In this document: piece after piece, positions 11,436 through 24,393 of the stretch
How the letters are laid out: the number at the start of each line of letters is the position of its first letter
Numbering within the stretch: position 1 is the stretch's first letter
Assembly (NCBI GenBank): GCA_032622095.1
Contig: CP136063.1
Coordinates: forward strand, 210,286,355-210,350,354
Direction of reading: 5' to 3'
DNA: 64,000 bases
Origin: Siphonodentalium dalli
Lineage: Eukaryota; Mollusca; Scaphopoda; Gadilida; Siphonodentaliidae
Program-made: the position numbers and the translations under genes
The notes under the pieces: generated by a model
What the model saw: the letters and a program-made list of their open reading frames with translations, nothing else
Told to the model about the DNA's origin: nothing
Databases searched by the model: none

Positions 11436-11730
11436 GTTCCGGGTCCAACTATATTGGACAGGCTACTAACCGCTGACTATTCACGGGCGCGATCCCACTA
11501 CTGCTTGACACGGGGACTTTTGCCTGCTGCGTTTCCGCCCTGGGCCGGTACGTCCCTCCTTAGACAACCTGACCACACGAGGCTCCCCAAGTGTGACCAT
11601 ATTGATGCCAAGCTTAGTGCGGACGCCCGATCGACATAGACCACCGGCTAGCAGTGACCCCATCCTCAAGCCGTCCTCCGAACCAGGCCTCCAAGTAGTT
11701 AGATTACAGGAGCACACCACAACTCCCAGC
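11436..11730 (-). ncRNA. 7SL: 7SL SRP RNA, copy 16
   Basis: Consensus RNA; tract type A. Its upstream spacer is lengthened by 202 bp by the partial duplication at 12.05 kb, so two CACGTG boxes lie upstream of it. Confidence 0.92.
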
Positions 11731-11850
11731 CGACAACTCTCCTTCCCAACTGCACATTTGTATGCATTCACCTATAAGTGACATGTCCGAATCAACAACT
11801 GCACTTTGGTTGACCCATTTGTACAATCCATATGTTACAACCATACAGCC

Positions 11851-12254
11851 ACGTGTCAAATCGAAAGACAGAGTTGTCCATCCTTGCCCACATACAACAC
11901 TCGATGTTTGTAAACCAAGATCACGACACTGTGCATGCATTGCCAAGGGGGCATTAACTTTGACTCATCCGCCCATTGTTCACTTTGGGAAGAAACAAAA
12001 AGTGCAGGTCAGAATATATATCGTGTATTTGGGAAGGGACTCAAAACAAACCACGTGTCAAATCGAAAGACAGAGTTGTCCATCCTTGCCCACATACAAC
12101 ACTCAATGTTTGTAAACCAAGATCACGACACTGTGCATGCATTGCCAAGGGGGCATTAACTTTGAGTCATCCGCCCATTGTTCACTTTGGGAAGAAACAA
12201 AAAGTGCAGGTCAGAATATATATCGTGTATTTGGGAAGGGACTCAAAACAAACC
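11851..12254. repeat. 202-bp partial-unit duplication and subfamily junction
   Basis: At 12052 the spacer runs from CAAAACAAACC straight back into CCACGTGTCAAATCG, so about 202 bp of spacer occurs twice in a row (roughly 11851-12052 and 12053-12254). The break shares only CC. The left copy has the CGATG marker and the right copy CAATG, so two subfamilies meet exactly here. This looks like an illegitimate exchange between unlike units. Confidence 0.9.
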
Positions 12255-12370
12255 CCGATCATGTGTCACCCAAATTTTTTTCTTTTAGTCGTTTGGGCTA
12301 GAATTTTTGCTCATTTTGATCGCACGGGTACACGCAAATGAAAGATGTCGACAAAACTGCGAAAATAAAA

Positions 12371-12665
12371 GTTCCGGGTCCAACTATATTGGACAGGCTA
12401 CTAACCGCTGATTATTCACGGGCGCGATCCCACTACTGCTTGACACGGGGACTTTTGCCTGCTGCGTTTCCGCCCTGGGCCGGTACGTCCCTCCTTAGAC
12501 AACCTGACCACACGAGGCTCCCCAAGTGTGACCATATTGATGCCAAGCTTAGTGCGGACGCCCGATCGACATAGACCACCGGCTAGCAGTGACCCCATCC
12601 TCAAGCCGTCCTCCGAACCAGGCCTCCAAGTAGTTAGATTACAGGAGCACACCACAACTCCCAGC
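12371..12665 (-). ncRNA. 7SL: 7SL SRP RNA, copy 17
   Basis: G254A (12412) and an A-to-T change at 12671 (-6). First copy with tract type B. Confidence 0.92.
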
Positions 12666-13103
12666 CGACATCTCTCCTTCCCAACTGCACATTTGTATGC
12701 ATTCACCTATAAGTGACATGTCCGAATCAACAACTGCACTTTGGTTGACCCATTTGTACAATCCATATGTTACAACCATACAGCCACGTGTCAAATCGAA
12801 AGACAGAGTTGTCCATCCTTGCCCACATACAACACTCAATGTTTGTAAACCAAGATCACGACACTGTGCATGCATTGCCAAGGGGGCATTAACTTTGACT
12901 CATCCGCCCATTGTTCACTTTGGGAAGAAACAAAAAGTGCAGGTCAGAATATATATCGTGTATTTGGGAAGGGACTCAAAACAAACCCCGATCATGTGTC
13001 ACCCAAATTTTTTTCTTTTAGTCGTTTGGGCTAGAATTTTTGCTCATTTTGATCGCACGGGTACACGCAAATGAAAGATGTCGACAAAACTGCGAAAATA
13101 AAA

Positions 13104-13398
13104 GTTCCGGGTCCAACTATATTGGACAGGCTACTAACCGCTGACTATTCACGGGCGCGATCCCACTACTGCTTGACACGGGGACTTTTGCCTGCTGCGT
13201 TTCCGCCCTGGGCCGGTACGTCCCTCCTTAGACAACCTGACCACACGAGGCTCCCCAAGTGTGACCATATTGATGCCAAGCTTAGTGCGGACGCCCGATC
13301 GACATAGACCACCGGCTAGCAGTGACCCCATCCTCAAGCCGTCCTCCGAACCAGGCCTCCAAGTAGTTAGATTACAGGAGCACACCACAACTCCCAGC
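13104..13398 (-). ncRNA. 7SL: 7SL SRP RNA, copy 18
   Basis: Consensus RNA; tract type B. Confidence 0.92.
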
Positions 13399-13836
13399 CG
13401 ACAACTCTCCTTCCCAACTGCACATTTGTATGCATTCACCTATAAGTGACATGTCCGAATCAACAACTGCACTTTGGTTGACCCATTTGTACAATCCATA
13501 TGTTACAACCATACAGCCACGTGTCAAATCGAAAGACAGAGTTGTCCATCCTTGCCCACATACAACACTCAATGTTTGTAAACCAAGATCACGACACTGT
13601 GCATGCATGGCCAAGGGGGCATTAACTTTGACTCATCCGCCCATAATTCACTTTGGGAAGAAACAAAAAGTGCAGGTCAGAATATATATCGTGTATTTGG
13701 GAAGGGACTCAAAACAAACCCCGATCATGTGTCACCCAAATTTTTTTCTTTTAGTCGTTTGGGCTAGAATTTTTGCTCATTTTGATCGCACGGGTACACG
13801 CAAATGAAAGATGTCGACAAAACTGCGAAAATAAAA

Positions 13837-14131
13837 GTTCCGGGTCCAACTATATTGGACAGGCTACTAACCGCTGACTATTCACGGGCGCGATCCCACT
13901 ACTGCTTGACACGGGGACTTTTGCCTGCTGCGTTTCCGCCCTGGGCCGGTACGTCCCTCCTTAGACAACCTGACCACACGAGGCTCCCCAAGTGTGACCA
14001 TATTGATGCCAAGCTTAGTGCGGACGCCCGATCGACATAGACCACCGGCTAGCAGTGACCCCATCCTAAAGCCGTCCTCCGAACCAGGCCTCCAAGTAGT
14101 TAGATTACAGGAGCACACCACAACTCCCAGC
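13837..14131 (-). ncRNA. 7SL: 7SL SRP RNA, copy 19
   Basis: G64U (14068). Tract type B. Spacer changes near 13609 and 13646-13647. Confidence 0.92.
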
Positions 14132-14569
14132 CGACAACTCTCCTTCCCAACTGCACATTTGTATGCATTCACCTATAAGTGACATGTCCGAATCAACAAC
14201 TGCACTTTGGTTGACCCATTTGTACAATCCATATGTTACAACCATACAGCCACGTGTCAAATCGAAAGACAGAGTTGTCCATCCTTGCCCACATACAACA
14301 CTCAATGTTTGTAAACCAAGATCACGACACTGTGCATGCATTGCCAAGGGGGCATTAACTTTGACTCATCCGCCCATTGTTCACTTTGGGAAGAAACAAA
14401 AAGTGCAGGTCAGAATATATATCGTGTATTTGGGAAGGGACTCAAAACAAACCCCGATCATGTGTCACCCAAATTTTTTTCTTTTAGTCGTTTGGGCTAG
14501 AATGTTTGCTCATTTTGATCGCACGGGTACACGCAAATGAAAGATGTCGACAAAACTGCGAAAATAAAA

Positions 14570-14864
14570 GTTCCGGGTCCAACTATATTGGACAGGCTAC
14601 TAACCGCTGACTATTCACGGGCGCGATCCCACTACTGCTTGACACGGGGACTTTTGCCTGCTGCGTTTCCGCCCTGGGCCGGTACGTCCCTCCTTAGACA
14701 ACCTGACCACACGAGGCTCCCCAAGTGTGACCATATTGATGCCAAGCTTAGTGCGGACGCCCGATCGACATAGACCACCGGCTAGCAGTGACCCCATCCT
14801 CAAGCCGTCCTCCGAACCAGGCCTCCAAGTAGTTAGATTACAGGAGCACACCACAACTCCCAGC
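14570..14864 (-). ncRNA. 7SL: 7SL SRP RNA, copy 20
   Basis: Consensus RNA; tract type B, with a T-to-G change near 14504. Confidence 0.92.
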
Positions 14865-15302
14865 CGACAACTCTCCTTCCCAACTGCACATTTGTATGCA
14901 TTCACCTATAAGTGACATGTCCGAATCAACAACTGCACTTTGGTTGACCCATTTGTACAATCCATATGTTACAACCATACAGCCACGTGTCAAATCGAAA
15001 GACAGAGTTGTCCATCCTTGCCCACATACAACACTCAATGTTTGTAAACCAAGATCACGACACTGTGCATGCATGGCCAAGGGGGCATTAACTTTGACTC
15101 ATCCGCCCATTGTTCACTTTGGGAAGAAACAAAAAGTGCAGGTCAGAATATATATCGTGTATTTGGGAAGGGACTCAAAACAAACCCCGATCATGTGTCA
15201 CCCAAATTTTTTTCTTTTAGTCGTTTGGGCTAGAATTTTTGCTCATTTTGATCGCACGGGTACACGCAAATGAAAGATGTCGACAAAACTGCGAAAATAA
15301 AA

Positions 15303-15597
15303 GTTCCGGGTCCAACTATATTGGACAGGCTACTAACCGCTGACTATTCACGGGCGCGATCCCACTACTGCTTGACACGGGGACTTTTGCCTGCTGCGTT
15401 TCCGCCCTGGGCCGGTACGTCCCTCCTTAGACAACCTGACCACACGAGGCTCCCCAAGTGTGACCATATTGATGCCAAGCTTAGTGCGGACGCCCGATCG
15501 ACATAGACCACCGGCTAGCAGTGACCCCATCCTCAAGCCGTCCTCCGAACCAGGCCTCCAAGTAGTTAGATTACAGGAGCACACCACAACTCCCAGC
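15303..15597 (-). ncRNA. 7SL: 7SL SRP RNA, copy 21
   Basis: Consensus RNA; tract type B. Spacer change ATGCATGG near 15075 is shared with the unit two places to the left. Confidence 0.92.
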
Positions 15598-16035
15598 CGA
15601 CAACTCTCCTTCCCAACTGCACATTTGTATGCATTCACCTATAAGTGACATGTCCGAATCAACAACTGCACTTTGGTTGACCCATTTGTACAATCCATAT
15701 GTTACAACCATACAGCCACGTGTCAAATCGAAAGACAGAGTTGTCCATCCTTGCCCACATACAACACTCAATGTTTGTAAACCAAGATCACGACACTGTG
15801 CATGCATTGCCAAGGGGGCATTAACTTTGACTCATCCGCCCATTGTTCACTTTGGGAAGAAACAAAAAGTGCAGGTCAGAATATATATCGTGTATTTGGG
15901 AAGGGACTCAAAACAAACCCCGATCATGTGTCACCCAATTTTTTGTCTTTTAGTCGTTTGGGCTAGAATTTTTGCTCATTTTGATCGCACGGGTACACGC
16001 AAATGAAAGATGTCGACAAAACTGCGAAAATAAAA

Positions 16036-16330
16036 GTTCCGGGTTCGACTATATTGGACAGGCTACTAACCGCTGACTATTCACGGGCGCGATCCCACTA
16101 CTGCTTGACACGGGGACTTTTGCCTGCTGCGTTTCCGCCCTGGGCCGGTACGTCCCTCCTTAGACAACCTGACCACACGAGGCTCCCCAAGTGTGACCAT
16201 ATTGATGCCAAGCTTAGTGCGGACGCCCGATCGACATAGACCACCGGCTAGCAGTGACCCCATCCTCAAGCCGTCCTCCGAACCAGGCCTCCAAGTAGTT
16301 AGATTACAGGAGCACACCACAACTCCCAGC
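16036..16330 (-). ncRNA. 7SL: 7SL SRP RNA, copy 22
   Basis: Two changes close to the 3' end, U284C and G286A (16047, 16045), in the terminal hairpin UCCAAUAUAGUUGGA; U284C turns the A275-U284 pair into A-C. Tract reads AATTTTTTGTC, a hybrid of types A and C. Confidence 0.9.
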
Positions 16331-16768
16331 CGACAACTCTCCTTCCCAACTGCACATTTGTATGCATTCACCTATAAGTGACATGTCCGAATCAACAACT
16401 GCACTTTGGTTGACCCATTTGTACAATCCATATGTTACAACCATACAGCCACGTGTCAAATCGAAAGACAGAGTTGTCCATCCTTGCCCACATACAACAC
16501 TCAATGTTTGTAAACCAAGATCACGACACTGTGCATGCATTGCCAAGGGGGCATTAACTTTGACTCATCCGCCCATTGTTCACTTTGGGAAGAAACAAAA
16601 AGTGCAGGTCAGAATATATATCGTGTATTTGGGAAGGGACTCAAAACAAACCCCGATCATGTGTCACCCAAATTTTTTTCTTTTAGTCGTTTGGGCTAGA
16701 ATTTTTGCTCATTTTGATCGCACGGGTACACGCAAATGAAAGATGTCGACAAAACTGCGAAAATAAAA

Positions 16769-17063
16769 GTTCCGGGTCCAACTATATTGGACAGGCTACT
16801 AACCGCTGACTATTCACGGGCGCGATCCCACTACTGCTTGACACGGGGACTTTTGCCTGCTGCGTTTCCGCCCTGGGCCGGTACGTCCCTCCTTAGACAA
16901 CCTGACCACACGAGGCTCCCCAAGTGTGACCATATTGATGCCAAGCTTAGTGCGGACGCCCGATCGACATAGACAACCGGCTAGCAGTGACCCCATCCTC
17001 AAGCCGTCCTCCGAACCAGGCCTCCAAGTAGTTAGATTACAGGAGCACACCACAACTCCCAGC
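16769..17063 (-). ncRNA. 7SL: 7SL SRP RNA, copy 23
   Basis: G89U (16975). Tract type B. Confidence 0.92.
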
Positions 17064-17501
17064 CGACAACTCTCCTTCCCAACTGCACATTTGTATGCAT
17101 TCACCTATAAGTGACATGTCCGAATCAACAACTGCACTTTGGTTGACCCATTTGTACAATCCATATGTTACAACCATACAGCCACGTGTCAAATCGAAAG
17201 ACAGAGTTGTCCATCCTTGCCCACATACAACACTCAATGTTTGTAAACCAAGATCACGACACTGTGCATGCATTGCCAAGGGGGCATTAACTTTGACTCA
17301 TCCGCCCATTGTTCACTTTGGGAAGAAACAAAAAGTGCAGGTCAGAATATATATCGTGTATTTGGGAAGGGACTCAAAACAAACCCCGATCATGTGTCAC
17401 CCAAATTTTTTTCTTTTAGTCGTTTGGGCTAGAATTTTTGCTCATTTTGATCGCACGGGTACACGCAAATGAAAGATGTCGACAAAACTGCGAAAATAAA
17501 A

Positions 17502-17796
17502 GTTCCGGGTCCAACTATATTGGACAGGCTACTAACCGCTGACTATTCACGGGCGCGATCCCACTACTGCTTGACACGGGGACTTTTGCCTGCTGCGTTT
17601 CCGCCCTGGGCCGGTACGTCCCTCCTTAGACAACCTGACCACACGAGGCTCCCCAAGTGTGACCATATTGATGCCAAGCTTAGTGCGGACGCCCGATCGA
17701 CATAGACCACCGGCTAGCAGTGACCCCATCCTCAAGCCGTCCTCCGAACCAGGCCTCCAAGTAGTTAGATAACAGGAGCACACCACAACTCCCAGC
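17502..17796 (-). ncRNA. 7SL: 7SL SRP RNA, copy 24 (altered UGUAA turn)
   Basis: A26U (17771) changes UGUAAUC to UGUUAUC in the Alu-domain turn that contacts SRP9/14 in known structures. Of the variants I saw, this one hits the best conserved Alu motif, so this copy may be impaired. Tract type B. Confidence 0.88.
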
Positions 17797-18234
17797 CGAC
17801 AACTCTCCTTCCCAACTGCACATTTGTATGCATTCACCTATAAGTGACATGTCCGAATCAACAACTGCACTTTGGTTGACCCATTTGTACAATCCATATG
17901 TTACAACCATACAGCCACGTGTCAAATCGAAAGACAGAGTTGTCCATCCTTGCCCACATACAACACTCAATGTTTGTAAACCAAGATCACGACACTGTGC
18001 ATGCATTGCCAAGGGGGCATTAACTTTGACTCATCCGCCCATTGTTCACTTTGGGAAGAAACAAAAAGTGCAGGTCAGAATATATATCGTGTATTTGGGA
18101 AGGGACTCAAAACAAACCCCGATCATGTGTCACCCAAATTTTTTTCTTTTAGTCATTTGGGCTAGAATTTTTGCTCATTTTGATCGCACGGGTACACGCA
18201 AATGAAAGATGTCGACAAAACTGCGAAAATAAAA

Positions 18235-18529
18235 GTTCCGGGTCCAACTATATTGGACAGGCTACTAACCGCTGACTATTCACGGGCGCGATCCCACTAC
18301 TGCTTGACACGGGGACTTTTGCCTGCTGCGTTTCCGCCCTGGGCCGGTACGTCCCTCCTTAGACAACCTGACCACACGAGGCTCCCCAAGTGTGACCATA
18401 TTGATGCCAAGCTTAGTGCGGACGCCCGATCGACATAGACCACCGGCTAGCAGTGACCCCATCCTCAAGCCGTCCTCCGAACCAGGCCTCCAAGTAGTTA
18501 GATTACAGGAGCACACCACAACTCCCAGC
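18235..18529 (-). ncRNA. 7SL: 7SL SRP RNA, copy 25
   Basis: Consensus RNA; tract type B with a change near 18155. A private A-to-G at about 18597 lies upstream. Confidence 0.92.
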
Positions 18530-18967
18530 CGACAACTCTCCTTCCCAACTGCACATTTGTATGCATTCACCTATAAGTGACATGTCCGAATCAACAGCTG
18601 CACTTTGGTTGACCCATTTGTACAATCCATATGTTACAACCATACAGCCACGTGTCAAATCGAAAGACAGAGTTGTCCATCCTTGCCCACATACAACACT
18701 CAATGTTTGTAAACCAAGATCACGACACTGTGCATGCATTGCCAAGGGGGCATTAACTTTGACTCATCCGCCCATTGTTCACTTTGGGAAGAAACAAAAA
18801 GTGCAGGTCAGAATATATATCGTGTATTTGGGAAGGGACTCAAAACAAACCCCGATCATGTGTCACCCAAATTTTTTTCTTTTAGTCGTTTGGGCTAGAA
18901 TTTTTGCTCATTTTGATCGCACGGGTACACGCAAATGAAAGATGTCGACAAAACTGCGAAAATAAAA

Positions 18968-19262
18968 GTTCCGGGTCCAACTATATTGGACAGGCTACTA
19001 ACCGCTGACTATTCACGGGCGCGATCCCACTACTGCTTGACACGGGGACTTTTGCCTGCTGCGTTTCCGCCCTGGGCCGGTACGTCCCTCCTTAGACAAC
19101 CTGACCACACGAGGCTCCCCAAGTGTGACCATATTGATGCCAAGCTTAGTGCGGACGCCCGATCGACATAGACCACCGTCTAGCAGTGACCCCATCCTCA
19201 AGCCGTCCTCCGAACCAGGCCTCCAAGTAGTTAGATTACAGGAGCACACCACAACTCCCAGC
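18968..19262 (-). ncRNA. 7SL: 7SL SRP RNA, copy 26
   Basis: C84A (19179). Upstream CACGTGCC variant at 19388, which recurs near 23 to 28 kb. Tract type B. Confidence 0.92.
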
Positions 19263-19700
19263 CGACAACTCTCCTTCCCAACTGCACATTTGTATGCATT
19301 CACCTATAAGTGACATGTCCGAATCAACAACTGCACTTTGGTTGACCCATTTGTACAATCCATATGTTACAACCATACAGCCACGTGCCAAATCGAAAGA
19401 CAGAGTTGTCCATCCTTGCCCACATACAACACTCAATGTTTGTAAACCAAGATCACGACACTGTGCATGCATTGCCAAGGGGGCATTAACTTTGACTCAT
19501 CCGCCCATTGTTCACTTTGGGAAGAAACAAAAAGTGCAGGTCAGAATATATATCGTGTATTTGGGAAGGGACTCAAAACAAACCCCGATCATGTGTCACC
19601 CAAATTTTTTTCTTTTAATCGTTTGGGCTAGAATTTTTGCTCATTTTGATCGCACGGGTACACGCAAATGAAAGATGTCGACAAAACTGCGAAAATAAAA

Positions 19701-19995
19701 GTTCCGGGTCCAACTATATTGGACAGGCTACTAACCGCTGACTATTCACGGGCGCGATCCCACTACTGCTTGACACGGGGACTTTTGCCTGCTGCGTTTC
19801 CGCCCTGGGCCGGTACGTCCCTCCTTAGACAACCTGACCACACGAGGCTCCCCAAGTGTGACCATATTGATGCCAAGCTTAGTGCGGACGCCCGATCGAC
19901 ATAGACCACCGGCTAGCAGTGACCCCATCCTCAAGCCGTCCTCCGAACCAGGCCTCCAAGTAGTTAGATTACAGGAGCACACCACAACTCCCAGC
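19701..19995 (-). ncRNA. 7SL: 7SL SRP RNA, copy 27
   Basis: Consensus RNA; tract type B; private change near 19618. Confidence 0.92.
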
Positions 19996-20433
19996 CGACA
20001 ACTCTCCTTCCCAACTGCACATTTGTATGCATTCACCTATAAGTGACATGTCCGAATCAACAACTGCACTTTGGTTGACCCATTTGTACAATCCATATGT
20101 TACAACCATACAGCCACGTGTCAAATCGAAAGACAGAGTTGTCCATCCTTGCCCACATACAACACTCAATGTTTGTAAACCAAGATCACGACACTGTGCA
20201 TGCATTGCCAAGGGGGCATTAACTTTGACTCATCCGCCCATTGTTCACTTTCGGAAGAAACAAAAAGTGCAGGTCAGAATATATATCGTGTATTTGGGAA
20301 GGGACTCAAAACAAACCCCGATCATGTGTCACCCAAATTTTTTTCTTTTAGTCGTTTGGGCTAGAATTTTTGCTCATTGTGATCGCACGGGTACACGCAA
20401 ATGAAAGATGTCGACAAAACTGCGAAAATAAAA

Positions 20434-20728
20434 GTTCCGGGTCCAACTATATTGGACAGGCTACTAACCGCTGACTATTCACGGGCGCGATCCCACTACT
20501 GCTTGACACGGGGACTTTTGCCTGCTGCGTTTCCGCCCTGGGCCGGTACGTCCCTCCTTAGACAACCTGACCACACGAGGCTCCCCAAGTGTGACCATAT
20601 TGATGCCAAGCTTAGTGCGGACGCCCGATCGACATAGACCACCGGCTAGCAGTGACCCCATCCTCAAGCCGTCCTCCGAACCAGGCCTCCAAGTAGTTAG
20701 ATTACAGGAGCACACCACAACTCCCAGC
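20434..20728 (-). ncRNA. 7SL: 7SL SRP RNA, copy 28
   Basis: Consensus RNA; tract type B; private spacer changes near 20252 and 20379. Confidence 0.92.
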
Positions 20729-21166
20729 CGACAACTCTCCTTCCCAACTGCACATTTGTATGCATTCACCTATAAGTGACATGTCCGAATCAACAACTGC
20801 ACTTTGGTTGACCCATTTGTACAATCCATATGTTACAACCATACAGCCACGTGTCAAATCGAAAGACAGAGTTGTCCATCCTTGCCCACATACAACACTC
20901 AATGTTTGTAAACCAAGATCACGACACTGTGCATGCATTGCCAAGGGGGCATTAACTTTGACTCATCCGCCCATTGTTCACTTTGGGAAGAAACAAAAAG
21001 TGCAGGTCAGAATATATATCGTGTATTTGGGAAGGGACTCAAAACAAACCCCGATCATGTGTCACCCAAATTTTTTTCTTTTAGTCGTTTGGGCTAGAAT
21101 TTTTGCTCATTTTGATCGCACGGGTACACGCAAATGAAAGATGTCGACAAAACTGCGAAAATAAAA

Positions 21167-21461
21167 GTTCCGGGTCCAACTATATTGGACAGGCTACTAA
21201 CCGCTGACTATTCACGGGCGCGATCCCACTACTGCTTGACACGGGGACTTTTGCCTGCTGCATTTCCGCCCTGGGCCGGTACGTCCCTCCTTAGACAACC
21301 TGACCACACGAGGCTCCCCAAGTGTGACCATATTGATGCCAAGCTTAGTGCGGACGCCCGATCGACATAGACCACCGGCTAGCAGTGACCCCATCCTCAA
21401 GCCGTCCTCCGAACCAGGCCTCCAAGTAGTTAGATTACAGGAGCACACCACAACTCCCAGC
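21167..21461 (-). ncRNA. 7SL: 7SL SRP RNA, copy 29
   Basis: C200U (21262) in the helix 8 tip (GCGGAAACGC to GCGGAAAUGC). It could still form a G-U pair. Tract type B. Private change at about 21503 upstream. Confidence 0.91.
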
Positions 21462-21899
21462 CGACAACTCTCCTTCCCAACTGCACATTTGTATGCATTC
21501 ACATATAAGTGACATGTCCGAATCAACAACTGCACTTTGGTTGACCCATTTGTACAATCCATATGTTACAACCATACAGCCACGTGTCAAATCGAAAGAC
21601 AGAGTTGTCCATCCTTGCCCACATACAACACTCAATGTTTGTAAACCAAGATCACGACACTGTGCATGCATTGCCAAGGGGGCATTAACTTTGACTCATC
21701 CGCCCATTGTTCACTTTGGGAAGAAACAAAAAGTGCAGGTCAGAATATATATCGTGTATTTGGGAAGGGACTCAAAACAAACCCCGATCATGTGTCACCC
21801 AAATTTTTTTCTTTTAGTCGTTTGGGCTAGAATTTTTGCTCATTTTGATCGCACGGGTACACGCAAATGAAAGATGTCGACAAAACTGCGAAAATAAAA

Positions 21900-22194
21900 G
21901 TTCCGGGTCCAACTATATTGGACAGGCTACTAACCGCTGACTATTCACGGGCGCGATCCCACTACTGCTTGACACGGGGACTTTTGCCTGCTGCGTTTCC
22001 GCCCTGGGCCGGTACGTCCCTCCTTAGACAACCTGACCACACGAGGCTCCCCAAGTGTGACCATATTGATGCCAAGCTTAGTGCGGACGCCCGATCGACA
22101 TAGACCACCGGCTAGCAGTGACCCCATCCTCAAGCCGTCCTCCGAACCTGGCCTCCAAGTAGTTAGATTACAGGAGCACACCACAACTCCCAGC
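21900..22194 (-). ncRNA. 7SL: 7SL SRP RNA, copy 30
   Basis: U46A (22149), just before the GGTTCG B-box-like core. Tract type B. Confidence 0.92.
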
Positions 22195-22632
22195 CGACAA
22201 CTCTCCTTCCCAACTGCACATTTGTATGCATTCACCTATAAGTGACATGTCCGAATCAACAACTGCACTTTGGTTGACCCATTTGTACAATCCATATGTT
22301 ACAACCATACAGCCACGTGTCAAATCGAAAGACAGAGTTGTCCATCCTTGCCCACATACAACACTCAATGTTTGTAAACCAAGATCACGACACTGTGCAT
22401 GCATTGCCAAGGGGGCATTAACTTTGACTCATCCGCCCATTGTTCACTTTGGGAAGAAACAAAAAGTGCAGGTCAGAATATATATCGTGTATTTGGGAAG
22501 GGACTCAAAACAAACCCCGATCATGTGTCACCCAAATTTTTTTCTTTTAGTCGTTTGGGCTAGAATTTTTGCTCATTTTGATCGCACGGGTACACGCAAA
22601 TGAAAGTTGTCGACAAAACTGCGAAAATAAAA

Positions 22633-22927
22633 GTTCCGGGTCCAACTATATTGGACAGGCTACTAACCGCTGACTATTCACGGGCGCGATCCCACTACTG
22701 CTTGACACGGGGACTTTTGCCTGCTGCGTTTCCGCCCTGGGCCGGTACGTCCCTCCTTAGACAACCTGACCACACGAGGCTCCCCAAGTGTGACCATATT
22801 GATGCCAAGCTTAGTGCGGACGCCCGATCGACATAGACCACCGGCTAGCAGTGACCCCATCCTCAAGACGTCCTCCGAACCAGGCCTCCAAGTAGTTAGA
22901 TTACAGGAGCACACCACAACTCCCAGC
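22633..22927 (-). ncRNA. 7SL: 7SL SRP RNA, copy 31
   Basis: G60U (22868), shared with copies 33 and 35; A-to-T at 22607 downstream, shared with copy 33. Tract type B. Confidence 0.92.
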
Positions 22928-23365
22928 CGACAACTCTCCTTCCCAACTGCACATTTGTATGCATTCACCTATAAGTGACATGTCCGAATCAACAACTGCA
23001 CTTTGGTTGACCCATTTGTACAATCCATATGTTACAACCATACAGCCACGTGCCAAATCGAAAGACAGAGTTGTCCATCCTTGCCCACATACAACACTCA
23101 ATGTTTGTAAACCAAGATCACGACACTGTGCATGCATTGCCAAGGGGGCATTAACTTTGACTCATCCGCCCATTGTTCACTTTGGGAAGAAACAAAAAGT
23201 GCAGGTCAGAATATATATCGTGTATTTGGGAAGGGACTCAAAACAAACCCCGATCATGTGTCACCCAAATTTTTTTCTTTTAGTCGTTTGGGCTAGAATT
23301 TTTGCTCATTTTGATCGCACGGGTACACGCAAATGAAAGATGTCGACAAAACTGCGAAAATAAAA

Positions 23366-23660
23366 GTTCCGGGTCCAACTATATTGGACAGGCTTCTAAC
23401 CGCTGACTATTCACGGGCGCGATCCCACTACTGCTTGACACGGGGACTTTTGCCTGCTGCGTTTCCGCCCTGGGCCGGTACGTCCCTCCTTAGACAACCT
23501 GACCACACGAGGCTCCCCAAGTGTGACCATATTGATGCCAAGCTTAGTGCGGACGCCCAATCGACATAGACCACCGGCTAGCAGTGACCCCATCCTCAAG
23601 CCGTCCTCCGAACCAGGCCTCCAAGTAGTTAGATTACAGGAGCACACCACAACTCCCAGC
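23366..23660 (-). ncRNA. 7SL: 7SL SRP RNA, copy 32
   Basis: C102U (23559) and U266A (23395), both shared with copies 34, 36 and 37. Tract type B. Confidence 0.92.
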
Positions 23661-24098
23661 CGACAACTCTCCTTCCCAACTGCACATTTGTATGCATTCA
23701 CCTATAAGTGACATGTCCGAATCAACAACTGCACTTTGGTTGACCCATTTGTACAATCCATATGTTACAACCATACAGCCACGTGTCAAATCGAAAGACA
23801 GAGTTGTCCATCCTTGCCCACATACAACACTCAATGTTTGTAAACCAAGATCACGACACTGTGCATGCATTGCCAAGGGGGCATTAACTTTGACTCATCC
23901 GCCCATTGTTCACTTTGGGAAGAAACAAAAAGTGCAGGTCAGAATATATATCGTGTATTTGGGAAGGGACTCAAAACAAACCCCGATCATGTGTCACCCA
24001 AATTTTTTTCTTTTAGTCGTTTGGGCTAGAATTTTTGCTCATTTTGATCGCACGGGTACACGCAAATGAAAGTTGTCGACAAAACTGCGAAAATAAAA

Positions 24099-24393
24099 GT
24101 TCCGGGTCCAACTATATTGGACAGGCTACTAACCGCTGACTATTCACGGGCGCGATCCCACTACTGCTTGACACGGGGACTTTTGCCTGCTGCGTTTCCG
24201 CCCTGGGCCGGTACGTCCCTCCTTAGACAACCTGACCACACGAGGCTCCCCAAGTGTGACCATATTGATGCCAAGCTTAGTGCGGACGCCCGATCGACAT
24301 AGACCACCGGCTAGCAGTGACCCCATCCTCAAGACGTCCTCCGAACCAGGCCTCCAAGTAGTTAGATTACAGGAGCACACCACAACTCCCAGC
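24099..24393 (-). ncRNA. 7SL: 7SL SRP RNA, copy 33
   Basis: G60U (24334) and downstream T at 24073: a two-unit-spaced twin of copy 31. Tract type B. Confidence 0.92.

Noticed and set aside
11935-12159. Open frame of 74 codons spanning 12.05 kb
   Set aside because: It exists only because the partial-unit duplication joins two spacer frames.
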